DNA from: Planococcus citri | Lineage: Eukaryota; Arthropoda; Insecta; Hemiptera; Pseudococcidae | DNA length: 64,000 nt | Direction of reading: 5' to 3' | NCBI RefSeq assembly: GCF_950023065.1 | Contig: NC_088679.1 | Span: 16,368,001 to 16,432,000, forward strand | In this document: positions 24,946 to 36,293 of the stretch, in pieces | How positions within the stretch are numbered: the stretch's first letter is position 1 | How the letters are laid out: each line of letters begins with the position of its first letter | The notes under the pieces: model-generated | Seen by the model: only the letters and a program-made list of their open reading frames with translations | Databases searched by the model: none | What the model was told of the DNA's origin: nothing | Program-made: the position numbers and the translations under genes

Positions 24946-25501
24946 ATGGGAGTCCATCTTTTTCTCCTGGTGCAACATATTGATTGATACCTCCTATTAT
25001 TATTACCTACCCGTCAAATTTACAACATCTGAATTCGAATATATGATCCTATTTTCTGAGTTTGACTCCTCCAAGCCTCCCTCCTCATCAGCGCCATTAA
25101 ACGTTGAGTTTTCAAGGGCTCCCAGTTCGAATATTCGCTCATATTTTCATTCACATTCTCTTCCAACCCTCCAGTCTTTAAATCATGGATAAAATGTACC
25201 TAATAAAAATGTGGTGCGATACATCAATTTCCACCATTTTGATAGGTATCTCCGAGTTCAAATTGAGCATTCAAAATTTGGCTGAGCTGCTGTTCAAGAA
25301 AGTATAAATTCGTAAATTTTACTGTCCCGCTGAAGGGGGCTCATTAAAAAATAGAGTGGTGTGTTTTGGTACGAAATTACCATTACACTATCGAAACATC
25401 AATAAATGGGCCAAACTGATTTTTACCCCCTTTATCGCATCAAAAAATATGAAAAATTTTCCCATCCTCATCCTCAAACAGCTATCAAGTGTCAACCATA
25501 A

Positions 25502-26420
25502 GGTAAACTGCCCTAATATGGGATACTTTTTGTAGAACCTGTATTACTCAGAACCTATTGCATATTTTTTAATTCTGTTTCCACTAAAACGTCCTCAATA
25601 CTCCAATCTACAACCCCCTTGTGTTGGTTTTTAAAAAAAATAAAAAATTATAAGATTTTTTTTCGATCAAAAAAAAATTGCAATTTTGACAACAAAAAAA
25701 AAGTGGTCCTAATATGGGACACTATGTTTTTTTAAAAAAAAATTCAAAAAAAAAAGCGAAATACAATTTGGAAAGCTGTATTTTAGTTACAAATAAACAA
25801 GGAAACGTCATTGCTTAATAATTATACCTTTTTTATTCACTTTTTGGCACATTGGGCACACAAATAATGGAGGGCGGGCCGCGAAGCGGCCAGGGGGCCA
25901 TAGGCCCCCTAGTATTTAATGTGGCCGCTGTTTTACTTGGTTGTTCAACTGCCGATGATGGTGCGCGATTTTTAAATGAATTTAAAAAAATAAATTTCAA
26001 CCCTAATATGAAAGACTATGTCCCATATTAGGCAAAGCAAAGTGTCCCATATTTGGAAATCTGTGGTTTTTTTTTCATTTCCCATAGATCTATAAATTAT
26101 GAAATAAAGTCACCGGACAAGCCTGAATCGTAAAATATAACATCTACACTACACATTTATGCAAATAAAGTGAAATTACCTTGCTTAGTTCTGATGTAAT
26201 ACGCGTCCAAAAACACCTCTTTAAATATTTGGCGATGTCAAAAACACATTATCACCAATGAAATGAAAACAATGCACAGAAAACCTCCGGTTGAAAGGTG
26301 CATCCTAGTTATTGACAAATACCTACTAGTACATGCAATCAGCGCGAGAGTGCGCCAATAAACAGCTGAGAAATTCGAGTGTCCCATATTAGGAAGTATC
26401 CCATATTAGGGCAGTTTACC
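25502..26420. mobile_element. 919-bp TIR element (MITE-like)
   Basis: A perfect 27-bp inverted repeat bounds it: ggtaaactgccctaatatgg-gatactt at 25502-25528 and its exact reverse complement at 26394-26420. The core word CCTAATATGGGAC also recurs inside in both orientations (about 25702, 26024 and 26381, with looser copies near 26003 and 26041), like subterminal transposase-binding repeats. There is no open reading frame of note and no unambiguous target-site duplication. A Helitron-like tail lies within it at 25871-25913. The superfamily is not assigned. Confidence 0.8.
25871..25913 (+). mobile_element. second Helitron-like hairpin-CTAG tail
   Basis: ggccgcgaagcggcc followed by agggggccataggcccccta and gt repeats the design of 20082-20117. 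The first hairpin is identical; the second has a different loop (ccatagg instead of cggag) but the same stem, followed by CTAG|T. Stem conservation with loop change suggests the hairpin itself was maintained. No 5' end was located. Confidence 0.5.
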
Positions 26421-28473
26421 CCTACGTATAGAAAATTCGAAGATGAAACCTCAAATTATGGTCTTCTTCGTCGTTTTCTTTTAAAAATATACCGCCAAAT
26501 ACACAACCAAAGCCTGGACCCGAATCAACTCGAAATTAATCAATTTTCGAAATTGGACAAGAAAATATTGAAACCCAATAACCTTCAACCTTGGCCGTAA
26601 TATTACTCCCAGATTCACGTCTTTCACCTATCCTATCCATATCCACCTATACAAAAATCTTCTCAATATCGAACACAACATCAACTGACAAAAAAGAAAA
26701 GATGAGGAGGGACCTAGCATATAATTGAAACAGATTCGGAACCGATCGATCCTCTCTCGAACCCATCAAAAAAACACGCACACATCTGATGCCCGAAAAT
26801 TACCACCTGCTCGGTTAAGTTAATTATTATCGGGGAATCCGAACGCGATCGAGGTAAACCCTCACGATAAAATCATTAGAGCATTTTGACGTTTTGGTAT
26901 AAAAATCCAAATCGTGACATAATCTCGTTAATCTCGATCACGTTTGCGGAGAGAGAATGCGAAAAAAAGAAGAAGAAAAATCGACGATCGTAATTTTTAC
27001 GTGCGAGGCATCGGATCGGCTGATCTGCTGCTTTAAAATGATGAAAAATCCATAAACGCGAATTGCGCCGGAAAGCATAAGTATAATATAGGTACCTGTA
27101 GATGGAAAAACGGATCGGCGATACTTTGTTCCATAAACAATCAACAGGCGGTCTTTAACCCGACCTGACATTGCAACCCATCTCAGCGAAGAAAAAAAAA
27201 TAACACACATAGACGCATCGTAGTCGTAGACGAAGTGCGAGATGCGAGAGGTTTTTTAGCATCGATTCGAGATTAGGAAATGCGCGATGCAACCTTCAAC
27301 TTGATTCCTGTTACAGCGGAATGCGGTTCGCATCGATGTGTAAGGTAAAGGTACATAAAGGTAACCGTAGGTCCGTAGGTGGTTCCCAATTCTCTGGAGT
27401 AAAAAATTTCACCCGATGGTCGTCATCGAGCACCGAGCAGTGAAAGATTATTCCTATATAAGAGTGCACGAAAGCACACACCGCAGAAAGAGAAATATGC
27501 GTAACCTAGATAATTATACGACCGGTCCGGTCCGGTAGGTCGCCGGCTCACCACTTTTTTTACATAATAATTACTATATTGCCAGAGTCGAGTACCCGGC
27601 GCTGGATTTTCATTCTGTTTTATACTATTTCTTCGATTCAAGATCACTATACGAGGCTATAGAAGATAGTCCAATCAACGATGTCAAAACAGAGGTAGAA
27701 AAAAAACGGTAAATCGACGACTAGTTAACGTGTTTTCATCGTATAATAGCGGAAATGTCAACGAGTAAGCCAGCTTCGTCGTATAGTTTTGCTTCATCGA
27801 GTTATTTAATAAGTATGACCCGTTTTTGTTAATTTTTCTCAATTTTAGGTAGGTAAGTTTGAAAATCAACGTAGAGCTATTCCTTCGAATCCTCTCAAGT
27901 TGGATGTAATCTTTTGGAATCTTCCAGAGTCCCAATCCCAGCCATAAGTCCTCACAGGGAGGTATACTCGACCAAAAGAACCATTAATCATCAAACAACA
28001 ACCATATTTTGCAACCCATCCCTTATAATAAAATAACACTCGATCAAAATGGGCAATATATTACCCATCATAATAATAATAAAAAAACGAAAACATATTT
28101 TGAAAAATCTCCCTCCTTTGACTAGAATATAATTTATAGACTTGGACTTTTAGTAAACACAATAGCCTCATCACCAATGGAACAACAAAAATAGCGCCAA
28201 ATGTACTCTTAGATACTGGTTTCATATTAACCCCATACACCCATCCCATGAGCTACAAGTCTACCTACAAAATTAGGTGTAGATACCTACAAGTCTTTAT
28301 TTTTCTTATAGAACGAACACACACACGTGTGTGTGCTGTTTTGAGTGTTTCTGTTTATGTACTCCTTGTATAGGTAGGGTACGAGTAGGTATAATTTTCA
28401 TATTAGAATTGGTAAATTTAACTATGTTTACAGCAGTTATATATATGTAGGTACTCGTAGAATTTACACTCAC
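26421..28473. other. no supported gene
   Basis: This is presumably the intron downstream of the minus-strand signal-peptide exon at 28474-28567. The part 26900-27650 has fewer homopolymers and more CG dinucleotides (for example accggtccggtccggt at 27520), which could mark a regulatory region. I see no exon with both splice sites and codon bias. Confidence 0.4.
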
Positions 28474-28567
28474 CTGTTGCTTCGTTTACGTTCTTGTTTC
28501 GCTCCGCCGACGATGAGGCCCAGAAAAGTAGGCCAAGCGCTATCATATGCCACGCCAGTGCTGTCAT
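28474..28567 (-). CDS. first coding exon of a secreted or membrane protein (signal peptide)
   Basis: Read on the minus strand from ATG at 28567, 31 codons begin MTALAWHMIALGLLFWASSS, then AERNKNVNEAT, and end with one extra base at a consensus donor (CAG|GTGAGT, intron from 28473 leftwards). The first 20 residues are a textbook signal peptide: a short n-region, a hydrophobic ALGLLFWA core, and small residues before a likely cleavage after SSSA. A strong acceptor (tatttttatttcag, ending at 28655) lies upstream, so the ATG exon probably begins at 28654 with a leader. A candidate non-coding first exon with donor GCAG|GTACAT ends at 34606. Later exons were not found; they may lie left of the window or be too short to see. 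Product unknown. Confidence 0.65.
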
Positions 28568-28659
28568 TTTGTACAATTTTTATCTACAGTTGTATGCCAG
28601 TTTCACGTGGGTAAATTTAATAATCATTCCGAGATTTTTATTCGCAGTCTGAAACTGAA

Positions 28660-29142
28660 ATAAAAATACACGGTTTTAGGTCATTTTGTCATCATTTTTG
28701 TAGGTTATTGAAATGATTGGAAAAAGGTATTTGGAGGGAGGGGTGTGTGAAGGAAAGAGAGAATGGTAGTCGATAACAGATTGGGTGAGAAGAATCGAGG
28801 TCCGGAGTTGAGAAGGCATGGTATAAAAGGGTTCGTGAAATCGTAAATTTTAAAAAATAAACGAATTTGGTATTATTTTTATCAATTCGAGGATCAGAGA
28901 AAATGGCAACATCATAGTTTAAATTTAAATTAAAATTTGAAAAAAATCAGAATTTTCAAGTAATGTTTCATCGTTTATCATTTATTAATAATTTACGAAA
29001 TAAATTGAAGAACAATTTTTAAAACAACTTTCTGGAATTTTTCGTACCTACGTTTTGTTGATGAGTTCATTTGGCCATAAATTTTTGCTAGGCTCTATTT
29101 CCAATTTTGAAAAAATATAAAAAAAAACGGCCAATCCCAATA
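28660..29142. other. no gene; probable 5' intron sequence
   Basis: AT-rich unique sequence with no coding features, between the leader acceptor at 28655 and the Tc1-like element. Confidence 0.45.
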
Positions 29143-30981
29143 CAGTATGACACAAAAGTAGTGCCCGGTGGCTTTTATTTCCAAGTGAAAAGAGCTAGAG
29201 AGATGAATGAAGCGGCGTTGAGTAGGGAAAAATAAGGGCTTCCAAAAGTGTCGTTGAAAATTTCAAGCCCATGCACAGGGTGTCCACAAATTAAAAAACC
29301 AGTTTGGTCAAAAAATTCAAACTGGTTTTTATTGGCGTAATGTATTCTACACACTAAGGCGACAAAAACGTGATATGAATTTTTTGAAACCGGTTCATTA
29401 ATTTGCAATCAGTTATCAAAAATTACCTAAAAATTGGAGATAGAGAAAAAAGCTTAAAACAAAAGTTGTGGGGTATGAAAAATTACACTATTCTGTTCAA
29501 TCACATTTTGAAACCGGTTCATTTGTTTGCATTTAGCAACCAGTTTTTGACAATCACCTAAAAATTGATGATAGAGAAAAAAGCTTAGAAAAAGTTTCAG
29601 ACAGTGAAAATTTGAACCATTTTTGCTGATGGGATTTAGAAAATGGCTTATTAATTTGCAACCAGGTAACTTTTGATGGCTTGCTGCGATTTCATGAACC
29701 GGTTTCAAAATCTGATCAGCAAAAATGGTTCAATTTTTCACACCCTACAACATATGTATCAAACTTTTTTCTCTATCTTCAATTTTTTGGTGATTGTCAA
29801 AAACTGGTTGCTAAATGCAAACAAATGAACCGGTTTCAAAATGTGATTGAACAGAATGGTGTAATTTTTCATACCCCACAACTCTTGTTTCAAGCTTTTT
29901 TCTCGACCTCCAATTTTTAGGTAATTTTTGATAACTGGTTGCAAATTAATGAACCAGTTTCAAAATCTGATCAGCAAAAATGGTTCAATTTTTCACACTC
30001 TACAACATATGTATCAAACTTCTTTCTCTATCTTCAATTTTTAGGTGATTGTCAAAAACTGGTTGCTAAATGCAAATCAATGAACCGGTTTCAAAATGTG
30101 ATTGAACAGATTGGTGTAACTTTTCATACCCCACAACTTTTGTTTCAAGCTTTTTTCTCCACCTCTAATTTTTAGGTAATTTTTGATAACTGGTTGCAAA
30201 TTAATGAACCGGTTCCAAAATCCGATCAGCAAAAATGGTTCAATTTTTCACACCCTACAACATATGTATCAAACTTTTTTCTCTATCTTCAATTTTTAGG
30301 TGATTGTAAAAAACTGGTTGCTGAATGCAAACCAATAATGAACCGGTTTCAAAATGTGATTGAACAGAATGGTGTAATTTTTCATGCCCCACAACTTTTG
30401 TCCCAAGCTTTTTTCTCTATCTCCATCAATTATTAGGTAATTTTTGATGACTGGTTGCAAATTAATGAACCGGTTTCAAAATCCGATCAGCGAAAATGGT
30501 TCAATTTTTCACGCTCTACAACTTTTGTTTCAAGCTTTTTTCTCCATCTCCAACTTTTAGGTAATTGTCAAAAACTGGTTGCTAAATGAAAACAAATGAA
30601 CCGGTTTCAAAATGTGATTGGACAGAATGGTGTAATTTTTCATACACCACAACTTTTCTTTTGAGCTTTTTTCTCTATCTCCAATTTTCAGGTAATTTTT
30701 GATAACTGGTTGCAAAATAATGAACCGGTTTCAAAAAAAATCGTATCACATTTTTGTCGCCTTAGTGTGTAGAATACATTGCGCCAATAAAAACCAGTTT
30801 GAACTTTTCGACTAAACTGGGTTTTCAATTTGTGGACACCCTGTGCATGGACCTGTAATTTTCAAGGTCGCTTCTGAAAGCCCTTATTTTTCCCTCCTCA
30901 ACGCTGCTTCATTCATCTCTTAGCTCTTTCCACTTGGATATAAAAGCCACCGAGCATGGGCACTACTTTTGTGTCATACTG
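29143..30981. mobile_element. Tc1/mariner-type MITE with giant unequal hairpin
   Basis: The ends are CAGTATGACACAAAAGTAGT-GCCC at 29143 and its inverse at 30981, flanked on both sides by TA (29141-29142 and 30982-30983). A TA duplication, the CAGT start and the ACAAAAGTA word in the terminus are typical of Tc1/mariner. The inverted repeats extend for about 300 bp (shared gccaccg, gagatgaatgaagc, aaaaataagggctt, tgcacagggtgtccac, gtgtagaatacatt, aaccagtttgaa), and the central part adds inverted 255-bp modules. No transposase frame is present. The small frames beginning INEPVSKSDQQKW are periodic repeat artefacts. Confidence 0.9.
29690..30730. repeat. 255-bp tandem units built of two AACCGGTT half-units
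   Basis: The anchor gaaccggtttcaaaat recurs at about 29696, 29829, 29951, 30082, 30206, 30341, 30467 and 30599. This gives a 255-bp period with two alternating half-units (one followed by ctgatcagcaaaaatgg, the other by gtgattgaacagaatgg). The left arm of the element (29390-29640) carries about one inverted unit, so the right side has expanded by about three extra units. Confidence 0.85.
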
Positions 30982-30983
30982 TA

Positions 30984-32225
30984 AGTATAGTCAATTCTTA
31001 TTATTGAAAGGAGGCGGAATGCAAAAGTGCATACAAATAGGTACATCCAGTTTATTTTAGAACTGCTCAAATTTAAGAAGTAAAGAGTCGATATTTTTAT
31101 TATTATTATTAATATTATTTTTGCTTTTGATTCTACCTCCGTCCCTCCAACCAGCCCCTTTGCGACACCTTATAGATTTTCAGACGGAAATTTTCTGCAA
31201 AAAGTTGTAGGTACCTACCTATTTTTGTTAAGTACGAACATATTCAGAAACCTCAGAACCAATATTTCGTCAACCGAAATTCATTTTATTAATTTCTGAA
31301 AAACATTTGAAGATTTTTATCATTGTTTTCAAAACTCTTAAAATTAAATCTCACCATTTTCAACAAAACTAGAACTTCTAACAAAATTTTGAACACGTTC
31401 ATTATTGTCAAAACTTTCCTATGGAGGCATGAAAATTTTATTAAACAAACAAGTAATTTGTTTTTTATCTCGTTCTATACACCCACTGCTTTAGAGACTT
31501 CTAGTTGAACTTCTCAAAAATAATTTTTAGCATCATTGAAATTTTTTTAAAAAATTAAAAAAAAATTGCTTATTCTTATTATTTAGTTGAACAAATTTTT
31601 ATGGACAGACTGGCTATTTCGTAATGAAAAATTAGTTTGTTTATGGAATTATTGTTTCATTGAAACTTGAAAGTGAATCGATATAATTTTTTCCAAACTA
31701 GGTATATGAGAACTCCCAGAACCTCTTGAACTGACTCATTACCTACAATTTGAAGAGACCGACTGGGCTAGATCAGAAGAAAATGTTTTGAACGCCCCCC
31801 CCCCATTTTAAACGCTCAACTTCGTTTTGAATTTTTGTAAAAATTTTAAAAATTCATGAAAAAGGTGAAAAATAAGTAGTTATCATTAAGTATGGAGAAT
31901 TTACAACTTTTTAATAACAATTTTCCTCAAAAAAAAAAAAAAAAAAAAAAGAGACTCAAGACTAATTATTTATTTTAACCATTCAAGTCGAAAACGATAA
32001 TTCATTGAAGCTTTCGGCGAGTTCAAACTCAAAGGCGAGTACTATTCACATTTTTGAGGCACATTTTCTACAAAGCGATTTCCTAAAATCTTCACGATCC
32101 TTAAAAAATGTATTTCGAGATTTTTAGTTCCTTCTGTCTGAAACAATTTGACTCTCTTTTCCCCTCATTATGATTTAAAGAAATTAACTGTTTGCCTCAG
32201 TTTTCAACAAAAGCAAGGTTTTTGA

Positions 32226-32260
<35 letters not shown>

Positions 32261-35200
32261 TCATGAGGGTTCTACAATAAAATTCTTTTCAAAAGTTCGA
32301 AAATCGATTAAAATCGGTTGAAAATTCGATATTAACGAATACTTTCGAGATGTTTGTAGTTACTTGAACGATTTTTTCAGGATATTTTGTTGAAAAACTT
32401 GATTCTTGATTAAGTTTTGAAGTCTTCAAAACAAAATGAACATTGAAAAAGGATTATATTTGAGTTTCGATTTTTTTTCCTATTTTTGGAAATTGGAAAA
32501 CTAATTTCAAATAGAATCATAATTCACCGAAGCAACGAATTTCGTCCTATTGAATTACCTTTACAAAATTGAATCGATATCCACATATCTTCGGAAGAAA
32601 ATTTTAGAGTAATGAAATAGGAACCTTCCAGGTTACCCCGCACTAGAATTTCGCCAGGGGCTCTTGATCGATTCAAAATTACAGAATTTAGTTGAAAAAT
32701 AAATGTTCATCTTTCTGCTAAACAGGTATACCTATCTTAAAGATTGATTTCAAATGAAAAAAAATATCAAATTGAACAACTAAAACTCTTATTGCAATGG
32801 AGATTTCAGGAGTAGATAGGTATACCTATCATTTCAAAAAATTAGCAATCAAACTCCAAAGGTGAAAACAAGTTTATTTCATAATTTAGAAACATTTCGA
32901 ATTTTGTTCCCTTTTTTTTTTTTTATCTAACCGGGACTTCATTCAGCATTTCACATCAAATCAAAATCAAAATTGAAAATACTTAGGTATATACTTAATA
33001 TCTCGTCAAAATTCAATCTAAAACCAAATTCTTACATTTTGATCCTAAAAACCGTTAGCATAAATTTTTCAACTGCTCAAAAAATAACAATTGCAAAACG
33101 TTTATTACCTATATCATTCAAGACGTAATCTGAAATCATTTCAGCTTGTAAACAGTTAAGAAGAGGAGTAGTGGGGAGGAGAGAGAGGATAATAAACTGA
33201 CGATGAGATGTATCAACGTATAAAATGAAGATATGTTTTTATAAGAAACTAAACGGATTGGTACGTACATTGCTCTTTAAGTCTTATAACCGAGTATAAA
33301 TAATTAGCAGTTACCTAATTAATCACTGTAATTAGCATAATGATGAAAAATGATCATTTTTTCCATCTTTTCACGTTAAGTAAGCATGTTGTTTTCTAAA
33401 TGAGCAACTGTTTTCAAACCTCATTGAAATAGTTTCACGAAATTTAGAAACGTAGCAATAAAAAAAAAAAAAAATTAAGAAATGTCTGCAAAGTTTAGAA
33501 AGTCAGACAAATCGAGAATTTTATATAAACGTAAAGTACCTATACCTAGTACCTACATGCTGAGAATTTTTTTTTTTTTCATTTCATTCATTTTCAATAC
33601 TCTGAAGAGAAGTGCTCAAATCGCATTTAAATTGCAAGTTGTTTCACTCCAAAAAAAATAAAAAATAAAAAAAAAATAAAAAAATGAAAATTGAGTTCTT
33701 CAAGCCACAAGTATGAATACTTATTAGCCTTAAATATTTGTAATAAGGGAATATGACATTAATTTATTTGAAAACTAGGTAGAAATAAATAGAAATGAGC
33801 AGGAAGAAGTACAGCAATTAAAAAATATTTAATCATATCGCCTATAATCGATCGCTGACAAAATCGAAAGTTCTCAGACGGATTTGATTAATTTAATTTC
33901 TGCCCTTTTGTTAAGTTTTCACCTCCTACAGAGAGGATCTCAATAGAAATCAATTATGCTCGTATACGAGTATAGTCGAGTACCTATAGATCAACTTCAA
34001 CAACGATTTGAGTTGTTTCCACTTTTGAACAGTAGGAAGATGAATCTGTGAGAAGAACGAATATCTCGATAATGCTTTCATGATAGGTAGGTAAGTATAA
34101 ATACATTCTATTGGATTTGTCGAAAACATTGAGAGGAAAAAAAAATTAAACTTATTGGAGTAACTTGTGTATTTATTTCGCAAAAAAGACGAAGTAACAG
34201 TTTGACCCAGTCCTAGACTGAGAGAAAATTAATTCCCAATAGTTCCTTGAGTAATTCTATCACTCCTCCCTCCCCTTCCCTCCTCTTCCACTATGAAAGG
34301 GGTACGTTTAGAATCGTAATTTCTGCCCTCTCCTTCTCACCAATTCTGAAAAATTTGACTTCATTTCGGCGAATCCGGTAAAACAGAACTGAGTAAGGTC
34401 AATTATTTGAAAAAGAATTTTCAATTTATGAAAATGCATTTTATAAGTACCTATAAGTATTCTGAAACTCAACTACTGGATCATAAACTAACTGTTGCAA
34501 AATCCCAAAAATATCCCTCCGCCTCCTCCTCCTCTCAAGAAAATTCAAATCACCTAAAACACTGATCTTAAATAGGTAATTGCCATAAAATATCAATTAA
34601 TGTACCTGCAATTATCGACAGCTTTCTCGAACACGTAATAAAATAAACCACGCACCATCGTCCACGACACATACACTAAATAAAAATTTTCAAAAAGGTC
34701 AATCACTCGATCACATAAAACACACAAAATTAAAACTCGAATTAAAAAATAAAAAAGTAAAATCTGCAGTTTTAAAAAAAATAAATATTAAAAAAGGTGA
34801 AAAAACTCCGTAAATAAATTAAAAAATAAGTCAACTCGACCGAAAAATAAAATCGCACTGACACTACCTATCGTTCAAGTCACCGAACATCAACTGAACT
34901 ACATTATCGAACCGTTCCGGCGCTCCGTGAAACATTCAAGCACCTTCTTTACCTTTCTTTTGCATCGTATATACGAAGGTAAGGTATCATCGAGACGATA
35001 AATTAAATGCAGTTTATCAGGTGTACCAACAACGTTTATGAAAAGAACAAGACTATCGCCGGAAAGTTGAAGTTGGAATTGTAAACAAATTTTTATAATT
35101 TGCTTTGAGCTGTTTCATCTAGTTTCATCGGGTCAAGGTATTATAACGTTTTTCGATGGAATGCTGAAATAGAGTTAAAATCTTATAGTCTTCGGTATTT

Positions 35201-36293
35201 TTTAATTTTTTTTTTTTTTTTTTTTATATCGTCTAATTATATGTTTTGGAATGGAAGTTGACGCTCCTTAATTTGATAGGAAGATTCATTTGTAAGTATT
35301 TTAATGCGGAAGCCTATTAAAAAGTATTCGAGAAGATGGAAATAAGGGAAATGAACGCGAGAAAAAATTTATTCCAGCCTAATTTGCACCTTATACACAA
35401 ATTAAATACGATGATATTTTTTTAAAAGGGAATTCAATTTGATTTTTTAAAAATTTTATTGCAGTTAAATACACACTTTAATATAATTATTGTTACTCAT
35501 TAATATGATGCGTAGGAAATGAGAAACAGTTAGAAAATAGCTACAGGTAACTCTAACTGCTACGTGCCTAGAAGATATTAGGTATTATTTTTATTAGTTA
35601 TTGTAAGAGTATAACGACATAACCACGCACAATATTTTTATGCAGGTATTACCCATAGGTGCATGTAAACCTACTGTAGTTTGGCAAACTTGATGATTAT
35701 GAGGCTACTGTGAGTAATATGACGTATGATGACGGCGAATAGAGTAATAAGGAAACACCAGGTCTAGGTACTCGTACACATAGAAAGTTTGATTACGAGT
35801 AGTGGGCTACGTATTGAAGGATACGTTTGTTTTTAGGATGACTAACAACGTTATGCAATCATTAGATCCGTTTTCGAATTATTAAATAGTCCATAACGTC
35901 ATTCGATTGTATTGGTTCCTAGGAAGGAATAATATTCACGAGGATTTCAGCGGATTCGTAGCGTTGACAGTGAACTGTTAGATGTTGCATAATTTTTCCA
36001 TTGAAAAATTACCTGTTGATTCGAACATGAAAATTTACCGGATTCATTAGTTCGACAAATTCTAGAAAGAAAGTAGATAACAATAAGAGAATCTTTTTAT
36101 AGCTCACAATCTTCGATTTGAACTAAACTATAAGTTGGATCGAATCGAAAAAGCATGTCCTAAAAACCCGTTTATTGACCCAAGCCTCAAATTGTTCAAA
36201 ATAATGCTGAAGTTAATTTTTGGATTTTTGGCGAATTCTTGATAAATTTAAAATTTTTTTTAAAAAACTGTTATTTTAAACAAGCATAATAGT
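30984..36293. other. long gene-free stretch
   Basis: About 5.3 kb of AT-rich, mostly unique sequence with poly-A runs (31930-31950; 32229-32259), a poly-T run (about 35207-35225) and pyrimidine-rich patches (34262-34335, 34510-34540). No exon with sensible boundaries was found. If the leader exon ending at 34606 is real, most of this is a 5' intron of the minus-strand gene at 28.5 kb, and about 34606-34960 would be its promoter-proximal exon. Confidence 0.45.

Noticed and set aside
29681..30436. Series of similar 78-84 residue frames (INEPVSKSDQQKW...)
   Set aside because: They are successive copies of the 255-bp repeat, which is divisible by three; no splice or start context is conserved and the element is non-coding.
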